Assembly: GCF_000974685.2 (NCBI RefSeq)
Contig: NZ_AP018738.1
Coordinates: 1,302,001 to 1,366,000, forward strand
DNA from: Ferriphaselus amnicola
GTDB taxonomy: Bacteria > Pseudomonadota > Gammaproteobacteria > Burkholderiales > Gallionellaceae
Reading direction: 5' to 3'
DNA: 64,000 nucleotides
The notes under the pieces were generated by a model. It was not told where the DNA came from and ran no database searches. It was given only the letters and a program-made list of their open reading frames with translations. Position 1 is the stretch's first letter. The number at the start of each line of letters is the position of its first letter. The position numbers and the translations under genes are program-made. Shown piece by piece: positions 6,959-15,520 of the stretch.

Positions 6959-8200
6959 ATGAAAATCTTCAACCCGCGCCATTTCCTCCGACACATCTCC
7001 ATGCCGACGCTTCGCGAGTTCACCGAAGCGCACGTTCTCGGCGCACGGCTGAATATCGATTGGGATCAAGCCCCGGAAACCTTACCCACGATACTGTCAG
7101 ATGCCGTCGAGGTACTTGACGCATCGCTGCCCAATGCCGATCTCCCTGCCACCGAACGCGAAGCGATCGGTCATGACATCCACCTGTGGTACGACGATCT
7201 GCGCCGTGCCCACATGATGTCGAACGGTTTGGCCATTAAAGAATTCCAGATTGCCTGCGCGAGCGATGCCGAGGTTGAAACTGCATTTGCTTCGCGCGAC
7301 GAACGAGAAAAAGCCCTCTGGATGATGGCGTTCCGAGATAAGGCTTTCCGGGACGCCGAACTGCACCTCGCGTTTCAGGCCAAGACCAACGGCAAATACT
7401 GGAAGAAGCATCGCATCCAGCCCGGCCTCGATCCAACCCGTGATCGGGAAAAGCTGGAATCGTTCTGCCATGAGGTGGCCAAGCTGTACAAGAAGGTCGG
7501 CGCTGGTGATGGCACCCATATCGAGATCAGTGAGCGTGCTGCCGATGGCAGCATCCAGTTGGCCATCTATGTCGAGGGGCCAGTGACGGCGATTGCCCAT
7601 TTCTCCGAAAGCAACTTCAAGCGCATCACCACCCGTATCGCGCTAGAAACCGCGTTGGTCTATCACCCGGATTCCGGGTTCGTGGAAACCGTCGTCAAAG
7701 GTGGGGCTGCCAATCACACTGCCGTGCTCCAGTTGTTCGGCAAGCATGTCGTCGAAAAAGAAATCGCCCCCGAGGCCATCGAGAAAGCACGCTTCAAACT
7801 CAATGCCCTGCGCGATGGAATGCTGGAGCCGTTTGACGACTGGTCGATTCACGGTGTGGAGAAGGTCAGGCTGCGCCGCGCGCGATTCAGTCCGAACGGC
7901 AGCACCGGCATTTCCTTCGAGATCGAGGCTCCTCCTGCCAAGGACCAAGACGACGCCATCCGGCTGGCACTCGACAATCTGAAAATTCAGCACCAATTCG
8001 AAGCTGAATACAATCTGGTCCGTGCCTGTATCATCGTGTACCCGCTGGCCTCCGCTGACGAGAAGACCTCGCACTTCAGTTTTGACATCAGTTCGGCAGG
8101 ATCGTCGACCATCAAAAATCTGTCGGTGCATAACCAGCAGGTCGCCAACGTCGTGCTGAAAGCGCTCAACGTCATCGAGGCCGACGAGGTCAACGCATGA
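6959..8200 (+). CDS. Unknown 413-aa protein expressed with the phage repressor
   Basis: I do not recognise this protein. The first 130 residues look helical; residues 170-400 alternate strands and helices (IEISERAADGSIQLAIYVEG, FSPNGSTGISFEIEAPP, SHFSFDISSAGSS). It has few cysteines, no signal peptide and no membrane segment. AAAGGGGAA precedes the ATG. It begins 15 bases after the repressor stop and overlaps the next gene by ATGA, so it belongs to the lysogen-expressed operon. Such positions often carry superinfection-exclusion or defence genes, but that is inference from location only. Confidence 0.8.
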   Translation: MKIFNPRHFLRHISMPTLREFTEAHVLGARLNIDWDQAPETLPTILSDAVEVLDASLPNADLPATEREAIGHDIHLWYDDLRRAHMMSNGLAIKEFQIACASDAEVETAFASRDEREKALWMMAFRDKAFRDAELHLAFQAKTNGKYWKKHRIQPGLDPTRDREKLESFCHEVAKLYKKVGAGDGTHIEISERAADGSIQLAIYVEGPVTAIAHFSESNFKRITTRIALETALVYHPDSGFVETVVKGGAANHTAVLQLFGKHVVEKEIAPEAIEKARFKLNALRDGMLEPFDDWSIHGVEKVRLRRARFSPNGSTGISFEIEAPPAKDQDDAIRLALDNLKIQHQFEAEYNLVRACIIVYPLASADEKTSHFSFDISSAGSSTIKNLSVHNQQVANVVLKALNVIEADEVNA

Positions 8201-9162
8201 GTCAGTCGCAATGCGATGCGACCGATCTGCTTTGCCGCCTGCTCGAGCGTGCTAAGCCGGAAATCAATGGACTGGCGCTTTGTGCCGGTGAGCACGCCGA
8301 GGCCGGGCAGCAGTTATTGCGGGAGCGCATGCTGGTCATCGGCACACCGCTCGAGTGGGGGACCTGCCAGGAGTGCGGTGTCGAAACCGCGCGCGTGGTG
8401 CGCGAATTGGCTCATGACAGCATCCTGCTGTCCTGCCCAGAATGTGGCGACGTCAAAGCACCCCGGCGACTGCGCGACACATTCAAGCCCAGCCCGGCCA
8501 AGCTGGTAACGGCCATCGCTATCGGCCTGGGCTTATCATCGACGAACATCAAGCAGATCGAACCAGATACCTGCTGGTATCTCGGCACCACCGAGCCCGT
8601 GCGCGGCAAACCCGTCACTTGGTATTTCACGCGCCATTTGCACCAACCCAAGGTCGCACAACGCCTACGCGACCAGATCAGTCTGGATAAAACCATCAGT
8701 TCGTGCCGCATCCTGACCAGCAGCGCATTGCCCCTGCCGGACGGCTCACCCATGGCAGGACTAGATGTAATCAACCTGGCCTCGATCGCGCGTATCAGTC
8801 AAAGCAAGTTCGAGTTTTTTGCAGACCGCATGTCCACACCCGGACCACAGGTCATCGAAGAATCCGTGCCGGGCACCACCCTGCGCTATGTGGAATCCAA
8901 GGGGCGGGTTTACATCGACGGCGACGCCTATAACCTCGAGCCACAACAGCAATCCATATTACTTGCACTCATTCAGGACCGAGATCACGAGATGGAAAGG
9001 GATGCGCTGCGATCGGCATGCAATTCAACCGCAGAAAAGTTTTCGCCGCGTAAGGTATTTGATCGAAACAGCAAGGCTTACCAGACTTTCATTCGATACG
9101 ACCGCACCGACGAACGCTACGCCCTGATCATCCCCTACGAAGACAAGGACTGGCTGCACTAG
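8197..9162 (+). CDS. Unknown 321-aa zinc-ribbon protein, partner of the 413-aa gene
   Basis: This protein has a four-cysteine zinc ribbon at C57-x2-C60 and C80-x2-C83 (GTCQECGVE and LSCPECGDV) and a C-terminal part (about 235-321) resembling a winged helix: YIDGDAYNLEPQQQSILLALIQ then a basic RSACNSTAEKFSPRKVF. It therefore probably binds nucleic acid, but the family is not recognised. Its ATG overlaps the 413-aa gene (ATGA) and a terminator follows 28 bases after its stop, so the two form one unit with the repressor. Confidence 0.8.
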   Translation: MSQSQCDATDLLCRLLERAKPEINGLALCAGEHAEAGQQLLRERMLVIGTPLEWGTCQECGVETARVVRELAHDSILLSCPECGDVKAPRRLRDTFKPSPAKLVTAIAIGLGLSSTNIKQIEPDTCWYLGTTEPVRGKPVTWYFTRHLHQPKVAQRLRDQISLDKTISSCRILTSSALPLPDGSPMAGLDVINLASIARISQSKFEFFADRMSTPGPQVIEESVPGTTLRYVESKGRVYIDGDAYNLEPQQQSILLALIQDRDHEMERDALRSACNSTAEKFSPRKVFDRNSKAYQTFIRYDRTDERYALIIPYEDKDWLH

Positions 9163-9189
9163 CCCGTTTCATCCTTACTTCCCTATCAC

Positions 9190-9227
9190 AGCCCGGCATT
9201 GGCCTTCACCAATCCGGGCTTTTTGTT
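9190..9227 (+). terminator. Intrinsic terminator closing the repressor operon
   Basis: AGCCCGG-C-ATTGG pairs with CCAAT-CCGGGCT around a short loop and is followed by TTTTTGTT. It lies just after the 321-aa gene and separates lysogenic from early lytic transcription. Confidence 0.85.
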
Positions 9228-9253
9228 GCCTGTTCGCACGAATCGACTTTGAA

Positions 9254-9296
9254 GAATGGTTCTGAGGAATCTGCGGAACGGTTTGAGGAATCCCGC
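9254..9296. repeat. Imperfect 21-22 bp tandem repeat upstream of early genes
   Basis: Two adjacent copies of GAA-GGTT-GAGGAATC (9254-9275 and 9276-9296) differ by a few bases and one gap. They lie 80 bases before the first early gene, which follows a terminator, so they may bind a regulator such as the adjacent HTH protein. Confidence 0.4.
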
Positions 9297-9376
9297 TTGA
9301 GAAATTCGCTTCACTGGTTGACGGCACTCGCTGAGTCCTGAAACCGGTGACATCGCAACCATTCAGGAGATTCATC

Positions 9377-9595
9377 ATGCAACAAAAAGTCCGACACCTG
9401 ACACAAGGTGAACTGGCTGAACGCTGGAACTGCAGCGAAGCCTCCCTAGAACGCTGGCGCTGTGAAGGCATAGGCCCGGTTTTCATGAAACTCAATGGGC
9501 GCGTGCTGTACCGCATCGAGGACATCGAAGCCTACGAAGCCCAGTGTATGCGCTCCAGCACCTCTCAACCTCTGACCGCAGGAGGTGCAGCATGA
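9377..9595 (+). CDS. AlpA/excisionase-like HTH DNA-binding protein
   Basis: This 72-residue protein has a MerR-like helix-turn-helix (LTQGELAERWNCSEASLERWRCEG) followed by a wing (YRIEDIEAYE). It could act as an early regulator or as a recombination directionality factor. The ATG at 9377 follows AGGAGA; an in-frame ATG 30 bases earlier lacks one. It starts the early gene run and overlaps the next gene by ATGA. A clear homologue lies outside the prophage at 57476-57706. Confidence 0.85.
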   Translation: MQQKVRHLTQGELAERWNCSEASLERWRCEGIGPVFMKLNGRVLYRIEDIEAYEAQCMRSSTSQPLTAGGAA

Positions 9596-10077
9596 GCGAC
9601 CTCATGATCAATACCGGCTCCCTGCCGGAACTCTCTGTCAGCCAACTTGCCGCGCTGCCACAGCAACAACTGCAGGAGTTCGACCTGTCGCTCAACCTGA
9701 TGGCGACCTGGATCAAGCAGTCGCGCGACCGGCTCAATACCGCGCTGGAGCAACGCTACGGCGAACAGGCACGGCAGTCCTTGCAGGAATCCGGACGCGA
9801 TTTTGGTGTAACGCATATCGATGACGGCGCGCTGCAAGTGACCTACGAGTTGCCCAAGCGTGTCTCGTGGGATCAGAAGCGTCTGGCCGAGATGGCAGAA
9901 CGCATCACTGCCGCCGGAGAGAACGTTTCCGACTTCATCGACGTCGATTACTCCGTGTCGGAAAGCCGTTTCAAGAACTGGCCATCCACTCTGCGCGAAC
10001 AATTCGAGGCAGCACGCACCGTCAAACCCGGCAAACCCAGCTTCCGTCTGGCACTGGTGGAAGGAGGTGCAGCATGA
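9592..10077 (+). CDS. Conserved phage protein, unknown, early operon
   Basis: This 161-residue protein begins MSDLMINTGSLPELSV with GGAGGTG upstream. Residues 15-70 are helical, followed by a strand-rich part (FGVTHIDDGALQVTYELPKRVSWD) and further helices. No domain recognised. It lies immediately before the Sak4-like ATPase, which it overlaps by ATGA, so a role in phage recombination is a reasonable guess. Confidence 0.75.
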   Translation: MSDLMINTGSLPELSVSQLAALPQQQLQEFDLSLNLMATWIKQSRDRLNTALEQRYGEQARQSLQESGRDFGVTHIDDGALQVTYELPKRVSWDQKRLAEMAERITAAGENVSDFIDVDYSVSESRFKNWPSTLREQFEAARTVKPGKPSFRLALVEGGAA

Positions 10078-10892
10078 GCCTGCCCATCATTTCCGCCGAC
10101 CAGCGCCGCGCCGAAAAGCGTGGCGTGAAGATGGCCCTGCTCGGCAAGAGCGGCATCGGCAAGACCTCCCAACTCAAAACGTTGGGCACCGACATCACGC
10201 TGTTCATCGATCTGGAGGCAGGCGACCTGGCCGTGGCCGAATGGTCGGGCGATACCATCCGTCCACGCACCTGGCCAGAGTTCCGTGATCTGGTGGTGTT
10301 TCTCGCCGGTCCCAATCCAGCATTGCCCGCCGACCAGCCGTTCTCGCAGGCGCACTTCGACCATGTCTGCCAGATCTACGGCGACCCGGCACAACTCGAC
10401 AAGTACGAAACCTACTTCTGCGATTCGATCACGGCGCTGTCCCGGCTGTGTTTCACCTGGGCCAAGGCACAACCTGCCGCGTATTCCGAGCGCACCGGCA
10501 AGCCGGACAGCCGGGGTGCATACGGATTGCTCGGACAGGAAATGATCACCGCACTCACCCACCTGCAGCACGCACGCGGCAAGAACGTGGTGTTCGTCGC
10601 CATCCTCGACGAGAAGATCGACGACTTCAACCGCAAGGTGTTCATGCCGCAGATCGAGGGTTCCAAGACCGCACTCGAACTGCCCGGCATCGTCGATGAG
10701 GTCGTGACGCTCGCCGAACTCAAAGCGGATGACGGCAGCAGTTATCGCGCCTTCGTCTGCCACACGCTCAATCCATGGGGCTTCCCTGCCAAGGACCGGT
10801 CTGGCCGTCTGTCCATGCAGGAAGAACCGCATCTCGGACGACTGATCGCCAAGTGCGCAGCCACCACCACACCTCAATCTGACAAGGAGTAA
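10074..10892 (+). CDS. Sak4-like RecA-fold ATPase (phage recombination)
   Basis: This 272-residue P-loop protein has Walker A GKSGIGKTSQ near residue 25, a Walker B-like TLFIDLEAGD, and later hydrophobic strands (VVFVAILDEK) typical of the RecA-core Sak4 group. Those proteins help anneal ssDNA together with a phage SSB. The neighbouring gene fits an SSB role and a RecB-like nuclease follows, which makes a recombination cassette. AAGGAGGTG precedes the ATG. Confidence 0.8.
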   Translation: MSLPIISADQRRAEKRGVKMALLGKSGIGKTSQLKTLGTDITLFIDLEAGDLAVAEWSGDTIRPRTWPEFRDLVVFLAGPNPALPADQPFSQAHFDHVCQIYGDPAQLDKYETYFCDSITALSRLCFTWAKAQPAAYSERTGKPDSRGAYGLLGQEMITALTHLQHARGKNVVFVAILDEKIDDFNRKVFMPQIEGSKTALELPGIVDEVVTLAELKADDGSSYRAFVCHTLNPWGFPAKDRSGRLSMQEEPHLGRLIAKCAATTTPQSDKE

Positions 10893-10895
10893 GCC

Positions 10896-11501
10896 ATGAA
10901 CTGGAATGATTTTAACGATGCCGAACAACAAACCTCATTCGACCTGATCCCGAAAGGGACGCTGGCAAAAGTACGCATGACGCTCAAGCCCGGCGGTCAC
11001 GACGATTCATCCAAGGGGTGGACGGATGGCTATGCCACCGAGAGCTTCGATACCGGCTCGATTTATCTGGCCGCCGAATTCGTCGTGCTCGAAGGCGAAT
11101 ATGCCAAACGCAAGCTGTGGAGCAACATCGGCCTGCATTCTGCCAAGGGCGATGCATGGGCCAATATGGGACGCACCTTCATCCGTGCGCTGCTCAATTC
11201 CGCCCACGGTGTGCAGCCCGCCGACCAATCGCCGGAAGCGCAGAGAGCCCGCCGCATCACCAGCTTCGCCGCCATCGACGGTATCGAGTTCGTCGCACGC
11301 ATCGATATCGAAAAGGATGCCAAGGGCGAGAACCGCAACATCGTCAAACAAGCCATCGAACCTGATCACAAGGATTACGCCCGTCTGATGGGCATGACGC
11401 CGAAGGTAGGCAGCCCATCCCAAGGTGGCCATTCCGGCTCACCCGCACAACCCGCTCCGCAACGCCCTGCCGCAACCGGCAAACCGGCGTGGGCGCAGTA
11501 A
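10896..11501 (+). CDS. Putative phage ssDNA-binding protein
   Basis: This 201-residue protein has a beta-rich body (LIPKGTLAKVRMTLKPGG, IYLAAEFVVLEGEYAKRKLWSNIGL) and a disordered Gly/Pro/Gln-rich tail ending KPAWAQ, the build of an SSB or DUF669-type protein. It is three bases downstream of the Sak4-like ATPase and likely works with it. No direct OB-fold signature is conclusive by eye. Confidence 0.65.
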   Translation: MNWNDFNDAEQQTSFDLIPKGTLAKVRMTLKPGGHDDSSKGWTDGYATESFDTGSIYLAAEFVVLEGEYAKRKLWSNIGLHSAKGDAWANMGRTFIRALLNSAHGVQPADQSPEAQRARRITSFAAIDGIEFVARIDIEKDAKGENRNIVKQAIEPDHKDYARLMGMTPKVGSPSQGGHSGSPAQPAPQRPAATGKPAWAQ

Positions 11502-11510
11502 GGAGGGATC

Positions 11511-11993
11511 GTGAAATGCTGGATTTGTTCACGAGAGGCGCGTGGCTTTGGGATCACCGACACGCGCTATGCCATCGGCGATGCAAGACGCTATCCGGTG
11601 CGATGGGTGTTCTGTTCAAAGCGCTGTCAGGATGCATTTCATCGGTTCTACAGCGTGCGCGTCGAGGCAGAACGCAAGGACGAGGAGCTGCCCATGATTG
11701 ATGCGACTGAATTCGAGCAGGCCGCCATTCGCGGATGCCTCAAGGCGTTCGGCAGCGCAGCGGGCGAGATCGGTTACGCCAAACCGCTGGGCGACTACAC
11801 CGAAGCAGATGCCTTGCGGGTGGTTGATTCCATCGTCACCTGTTTCGTCAATGCAATGGCCGATCGCTACGGGTCAACCGGCTTCAACTTCCCACCCGTT
11901 CGCGGGTTGGCTGAAGTAGTGCAGGACCCGTTCAGTGATCTAAAAAACGACCTGCCGTGGGAAGAAGGTACGGCACAGAAAGGCGGTGTGTGA
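11511..11993 (+). CDS. Cys-rich phage protein (DUF6511-like)
   Basis: This 160-residue protein starts at GTG with a strong AAGGAGGGA. CWIC at residues 3-6 and FCSKRCQ near residue 35 form a probable zinc site; the N-terminal MKCWICSREARGFG resembles DUF6511. The rest is helical and ends acidic (DPFSDLKNDLPWEEG). Function unknown. Its TGA overlaps the ATG of the nuclease gene. Confidence 0.7.
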   Translation: MKCWICSREARGFGITDTRYAIGDARRYPVRWVFCSKRCQDAFHRFYSVRVEAERKDEELPMIDATEFEQAAIRGCLKAFGSAAGEIGYAKPLGDYTEADALRVVDSIVTCFVNAMADRYGSTGFNFPPVRGLAEVVQDPFSDLKNDLPWEEGTAQKGGV

Positions 11994-12748
11994 TGCTGGA
12001 TTTCAATCACCGCCCCAAGTTGCACGACCTGATCACCGCTCACATCGATGTGGCACTGGTGACAGAACGTGCAGAGCAAACTCGCCGCACTTACCTCGGG
12101 GCCTCCCGCCTAGGTGTGGCGTGTGACCGGGCACTGCAGTACGAGTTTGCCGGAGCTCCTGCCGATCCAGGTCGTGATTTCGACGGGCGCGTGCTGCGCA
12201 TCTTCGAGGTTGGACATGTGCTGGAAGATATAGCGATTCGCTGGCTGCGTCTGGCCGGATTCGACCTACATACCCGCACGCGTTCCGGCGGCCAGTTTGG
12301 CTTCTCGGTTTGTGACGGTCTGATCCAAGGTCATGTGGACGGCATCGTCATGGACGCACCGGATGATCTGGGCTGCAGCTTCCCGATGCTATGGGAGTGC
12401 AAAACCATGAACGCGCAGAACTGGCGGGATTGCGTGAAGCGCGGCGTGGCTGTCTCCAAACCGGTGTATGCCGCACAGATGGCGATCTACCAAGCCTACA
12501 TGGAAGGCACGGTCGATGGCATCAGCCGCAACCCGGCACTGTTCACCGCGATCAACAAGGACACGCAGGAGATCTGGTTTGAGCAGGTTGATTTCGATGC
12601 GGCACTGGCGCAGCGCGCCTCCGATCGTGCCGTGAAGATCATCGCGGCCACCGAGCATGGCGAGTTGCTACCGAGATCGTTCAACGATGCCACGCATTTC
12701 GAATGCAAGTTCTGTTCATGGCAGGAACGATGCTGGAGGTCGGCATGA
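11993..12748 (+). CDS. Cas4/RecB-like PD-(D/E)XK exonuclease with Fe-S cysteines
   Basis: This 251-residue nuclease shows the PD-(D/E)XK core GHVDGIV (Asp116) and WECKTM (Glu135, Lys137), then QMAIYQAYM. One cysteine lies near the N-terminus (Cys44, GVACDRAL) and three near the C-terminus (Cys238, Cys241, Cys247), the arrangement that holds a 4Fe-4S cluster in Cas4 and AddB. It should resect dsDNA to feed the annealing proteins upstream. The start overlaps the previous stop by TGATG. Confidence 0.85.
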   Translation: MLDFNHRPKLHDLITAHIDVALVTERAEQTRRTYLGASRLGVACDRALQYEFAGAPADPGRDFDGRVLRIFEVGHVLEDIAIRWLRLAGFDLHTRTRSGGQFGFSVCDGLIQGHVDGIVMDAPDDLGCSFPMLWECKTMNAQNWRDCVKRGVAVSKPVYAAQMAIYQAYMEGTVDGISRNPALFTAINKDTQEIWFEQVDFDAALAQRASDRAVKIIAATEHGELLPRSFNDATHFECKFCSWQERCWRSA

Positions 12749-13089
12749 ACGCGGCCCTGATTCCAAAAGCGTCGAGCAAACCACCGGTGCCACTGATCGG
12801 CATGCGCGCCATCGAGCGGATGCTGTTGCGCCATGTGTTTGCGCCCGTGCCGGAAGCGAAGCTGATCGTGGCGGTGATTTGTCAGGGCATCGCGGATGCG
12901 GCTGCAGTCGAGGATTACACCCGGCGCAGGGCGTATCAGTTTCTGCTGGGCAGCGATCTCGACCATCTCGCAGACCTCGTCGAACTCAACCCGGAATTCG
13001 TCAGAGAGGTGGCGCGCCGGGCGCGCTATCTCACCACACAGAAAACGCCGAAACCTAAAAAACGAACCAGAAAGTCAGGTGCAAGATGA
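12745..13089 (+). CDS. Small phage protein, unknown, before primase
   Basis: This 114-residue protein (MNAALIPKASSKPP) is helical with a Lys/Arg-rich tail (KTPKPKKRTRKSG), suggesting nucleic-acid contact. CTGGAGG precedes the ATG, and it overlaps both neighbours by a few bases. No family recognised. Confidence 0.7.
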   Translation: MNAALIPKASSKPPVPLIGMRAIERMLLRHVFAPVPEAKLIVAVICQGIADAAAVEDYTRRRAYQFLLGSDLDHLADLVELNPEFVREVARRARYLTTQKTPKPKKRTRKSGAR

Positions 13090-15380
13090 TGGATTTCAAC
13101 GATACGATTGCTCAAGCGAGCCCAAGCCGCGAAGTAGAACGCGAGGAGATTCGGCAGGCGTTGCTCGTCCAACTGGAGTCGGTGCTGTTCACACTGCTTC
13201 CCGCTGGCAAGAAGCGTCACGGCAAGTTTCACATCGGCGATGTGCTGGGCAGCCCCGGCGACAGTCTGGAGATCGTGCTCACTGGTGAGAAAGCCGGTCT
13301 GTGGACCGACCGTGCCGAAGGCAGTGGCGGCGACATCTTCGATCTGATTGCTCGACACCATGGCTGCGATGTGCACAACGATTTCGCCAGCGTCCTGCAA
13401 CATGCGCGTGATCTGGTAGGCCGCGCGCCTGCCCTGCCTGCCCGTAAAACCAAGCGCGAAGCACCGGTCGACGATCTCGGTCCTGCCACTGCCAAATGGG
13501 ACTATCAGGATGCAGCTGGCAATCTGATTGCAGTGGTCTATCGCTACGACCCACCCGGTCGCCGCAAGGAGTTCCGTCCATGGGATGCCAAGCGTCGCAA
13601 GATGTCGCCACCCGATCCGCGCCCGCTCTACAACCAACCTGGCATCGCTGCGTCCAGCACCGTGGTACTGGTCGAAGGCGAAAAATGCGCGCAGGCACTG
13701 ATCGTGATCGGCCTGTGCGCCACCACCGCGATGCACGGGGCCAAAGCTCCAGTCGATAAAACCGACTGGTCGCCACTCACCGGCAAGTCGGTCGCCATCT
13801 GGCCGGACAAGGATAAGCCGGGCTGGGAATATGCACAGTCGGCCTCGCAGGCTGTGCTGGCGGCGGGGGCAATATCGTGCTCCATTCTGCTGCCACCCGA
13901 AGATCGTCCGGAAGGCTGGGATGCGGCGGACGCGATTACCGAAGGACTCGATGTTGCGGCATTCATTGCCAGCGGCCCGCGCATTGAAATGCACCTGCCT
14001 GATGACGAGCATGACTCTGATGATGCGGACGGTCAGGAGCAAACCGAGCAGACGGTATGGGGCACCGAGGATGCACTGGCGCTTTCCTTCACCCGTCGCT
14101 ATCAGCGCGACTGGCGTTATGTCGCAGCATGGGGCAAGTGGCTGATGTGGGACGGTCAGCGCTGGCGTACCGAGGACACCTTGGCGGCAACCGATCTGAT
14201 CCGCCATGTCTGCCGCCATGCCGCCGTGCGTTCGGACAATCCCAGAGTGGCCGCCAAACTAGCCGGTTCAAGCACGATCGGTGGTGTGGAACGTCTTGCC
14301 CGTGCCGACCGTCGTCATGCGGGCAACACGGAAGAGTGGGATGCCGACATCTGGTTGCTGAACACGCCCGGAGGTGTCGTCGATCTGCGCACGGGACGAA
14401 TGCGGGCGCATTGCCGGGAAGACCGGATGACCAAGATCACCACCGCCATGCCCAAGGGCGACTGCCCGACATGGAAGGCGTTTTTAGCTGATGTGACTGG
14501 CAACGATCCGGAGCTGATGAGCTACCTGCAACGCATGGCGGGTTACGGCATGACTGGCGTCAGCAGCGAACATGCGCTGTTCTTCCTGTACGGCACGGGA
14601 GCCAACGGCAAGAGCGTTTTCCTGAATGTCCTCTCCACGATTCTGGGTGACTACGCGGCAAATGCACCGATGGACACCTTCATGGAAACACGCTCCGACC
14701 GGCACCCCACCGATCTGGCCGGATTGCGTGGAGCGCGTTTCGTGTCGGCGACCGAAACCGAACAGGGACGTCGCTGGAATGAATCCAAGATGAAGGAAAT
14801 CACCGGTGGCGACCGGGTATCCGCACGCTTCATGCGGCAGGACTTTTTTACGTTCATTCCACAATTCAAGCTCTTCATCGCGGGAAATCATAAACCGTCG
14901 ATTCGCAATATTGACGAGGCGATGAAACGCCGCATGCATCTGGTGCCCTTCACCGTCACGATTCCGGCAGAACGGCGTGACGGGAATCTGACCGTGAAGT
15001 TGCTCAGGGAACGCGACGGCATTCTGGCATGGATGCTCGAAGGTTGCCTTGCATGGCAAAAGGAAAAACTCGTTCGCCCCGAGAAAGTGATCGCCGCCAC
15101 CGACGAGTACTTCGAAGCGGAAGACTCGATTGGCCGCTGGCTCGAGGAACGTTGTGTGCGCAAAGACACGGCCAAATCCCTCACCGCAGAACTATTCAGC
15201 GACTGGAAACGTTGGGCAGATGATTCTGGTGAATTCGCAGGCTCACAGCGGCGCTTCTCCGATCTGCTGCTCACTCGTGGCTTGGAGAAGTGGCGCAACA
15301 ACTCCGGCATACGCGGCTTTCAGGGTATCGGACTTCGAGAATTACCGACTGATAGACGCATGCCTTATGCGGAAAACTGA
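13086..15380 (+). CDS. Phage primase-helicase (TOPRIM plus D5/P4-type SF3 helicase)
   Basis: This 764-residue protein combines a primase-like N-terminal part, with a TOPRIM motif VEGEKCAQAL near residue 196 and IWPDKDKPG, and a C-terminal superfamily 3 helicase with Walker A GTGANGKS near 503-510, then SATETEQGRRWNESKMKEITGGD and LFIAGNHKP. It should unwind and prime phage DNA. An acidic linker (HLPDDEHDSDDADGQEQ) separates the halves. It begins MM, so the start may be 13086 or 13089. Concentric palindromes follow directly. Confidence 0.92.
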   Translation: MMDFNDTIAQASPSREVEREEIRQALLVQLESVLFTLLPAGKKRHGKFHIGDVLGSPGDSLEIVLTGEKAGLWTDRAEGSGGDIFDLIARHHGCDVHNDFASVLQHARDLVGRAPALPARKTKREAPVDDLGPATAKWDYQDAAGNLIAVVYRYDPPGRRKEFRPWDAKRRKMSPPDPRPLYNQPGIAASSTVVLVEGEKCAQALIVIGLCATTAMHGAKAPVDKTDWSPLTGKSVAIWPDKDKPGWEYAQSASQAVLAAGAISCSILLPPEDRPEGWDAADAITEGLDVAAFIASGPRIEMHLPDDEHDSDDADGQEQTEQTVWGTEDALALSFTRRYQRDWRYVAAWGKWLMWDGQRWRTEDTLAATDLIRHVCRHAAVRSDNPRVAAKLAGSSTIGGVERLARADRRHAGNTEEWDADIWLLNTPGGVVDLRTGRMRAHCREDRMTKITTAMPKGDCPTWKAFLADVTGNDPELMSYLQRMAGYGMTGVSSEHALFFLYGTGANGKSVFLNVLSTILGDYAANAPMDTFMETRSDRHPTDLAGLRGARFVSATETEQGRRWNESKMKEITGGDRVSARFMRQDFFTFIPQFKLFIAGNHKPSIRNIDEAMKRRMHLVPFTVTIPAERRDGNLTVKLLRERDGILAWMLEGCLAWQKEKLVRPEKVIAATDEYFEAEDSIGRWLEERCVRKDTAKSLTAELFSDWKRWADDSGEFAGSQRRFSDLLLTRGLEKWRNNSGIRGFQGIGLRELPTDRRMPYAEN

Positions 15381-15408
15381 AACATACAACCAACTGATTT
15401 TATTGATA

Positions 15409-15495
15409 ACTGACGCAGACTGACATAGCTACTGATTTACCCCTACACGTGCGCACGTAAGAGGTTAACCGGCATAAGCGTCAGTCTGCGTCAGT
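15409..15495. repeat. Concentric inverted repeats between primase and RuvC genes
   Basis: A perfect 16-base inverted repeat (15409-15424 and 15480-15495; arm ACTGACGCAGACTGAC) flanks a 55-base loop. A perfect 12-base palindrome ACGTGCGCACGT (15447-15458) sits at its exact centre. ACTGA occurs several more times just upstream (from 15393). The structure could extrude a cruciform and is a candidate replication origin or target of the adjacent resolvase. Confidence 0.7.
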
Positions 15496-15520
15496 CGCCC
15501 AAAACACAAGGAATACTGAC

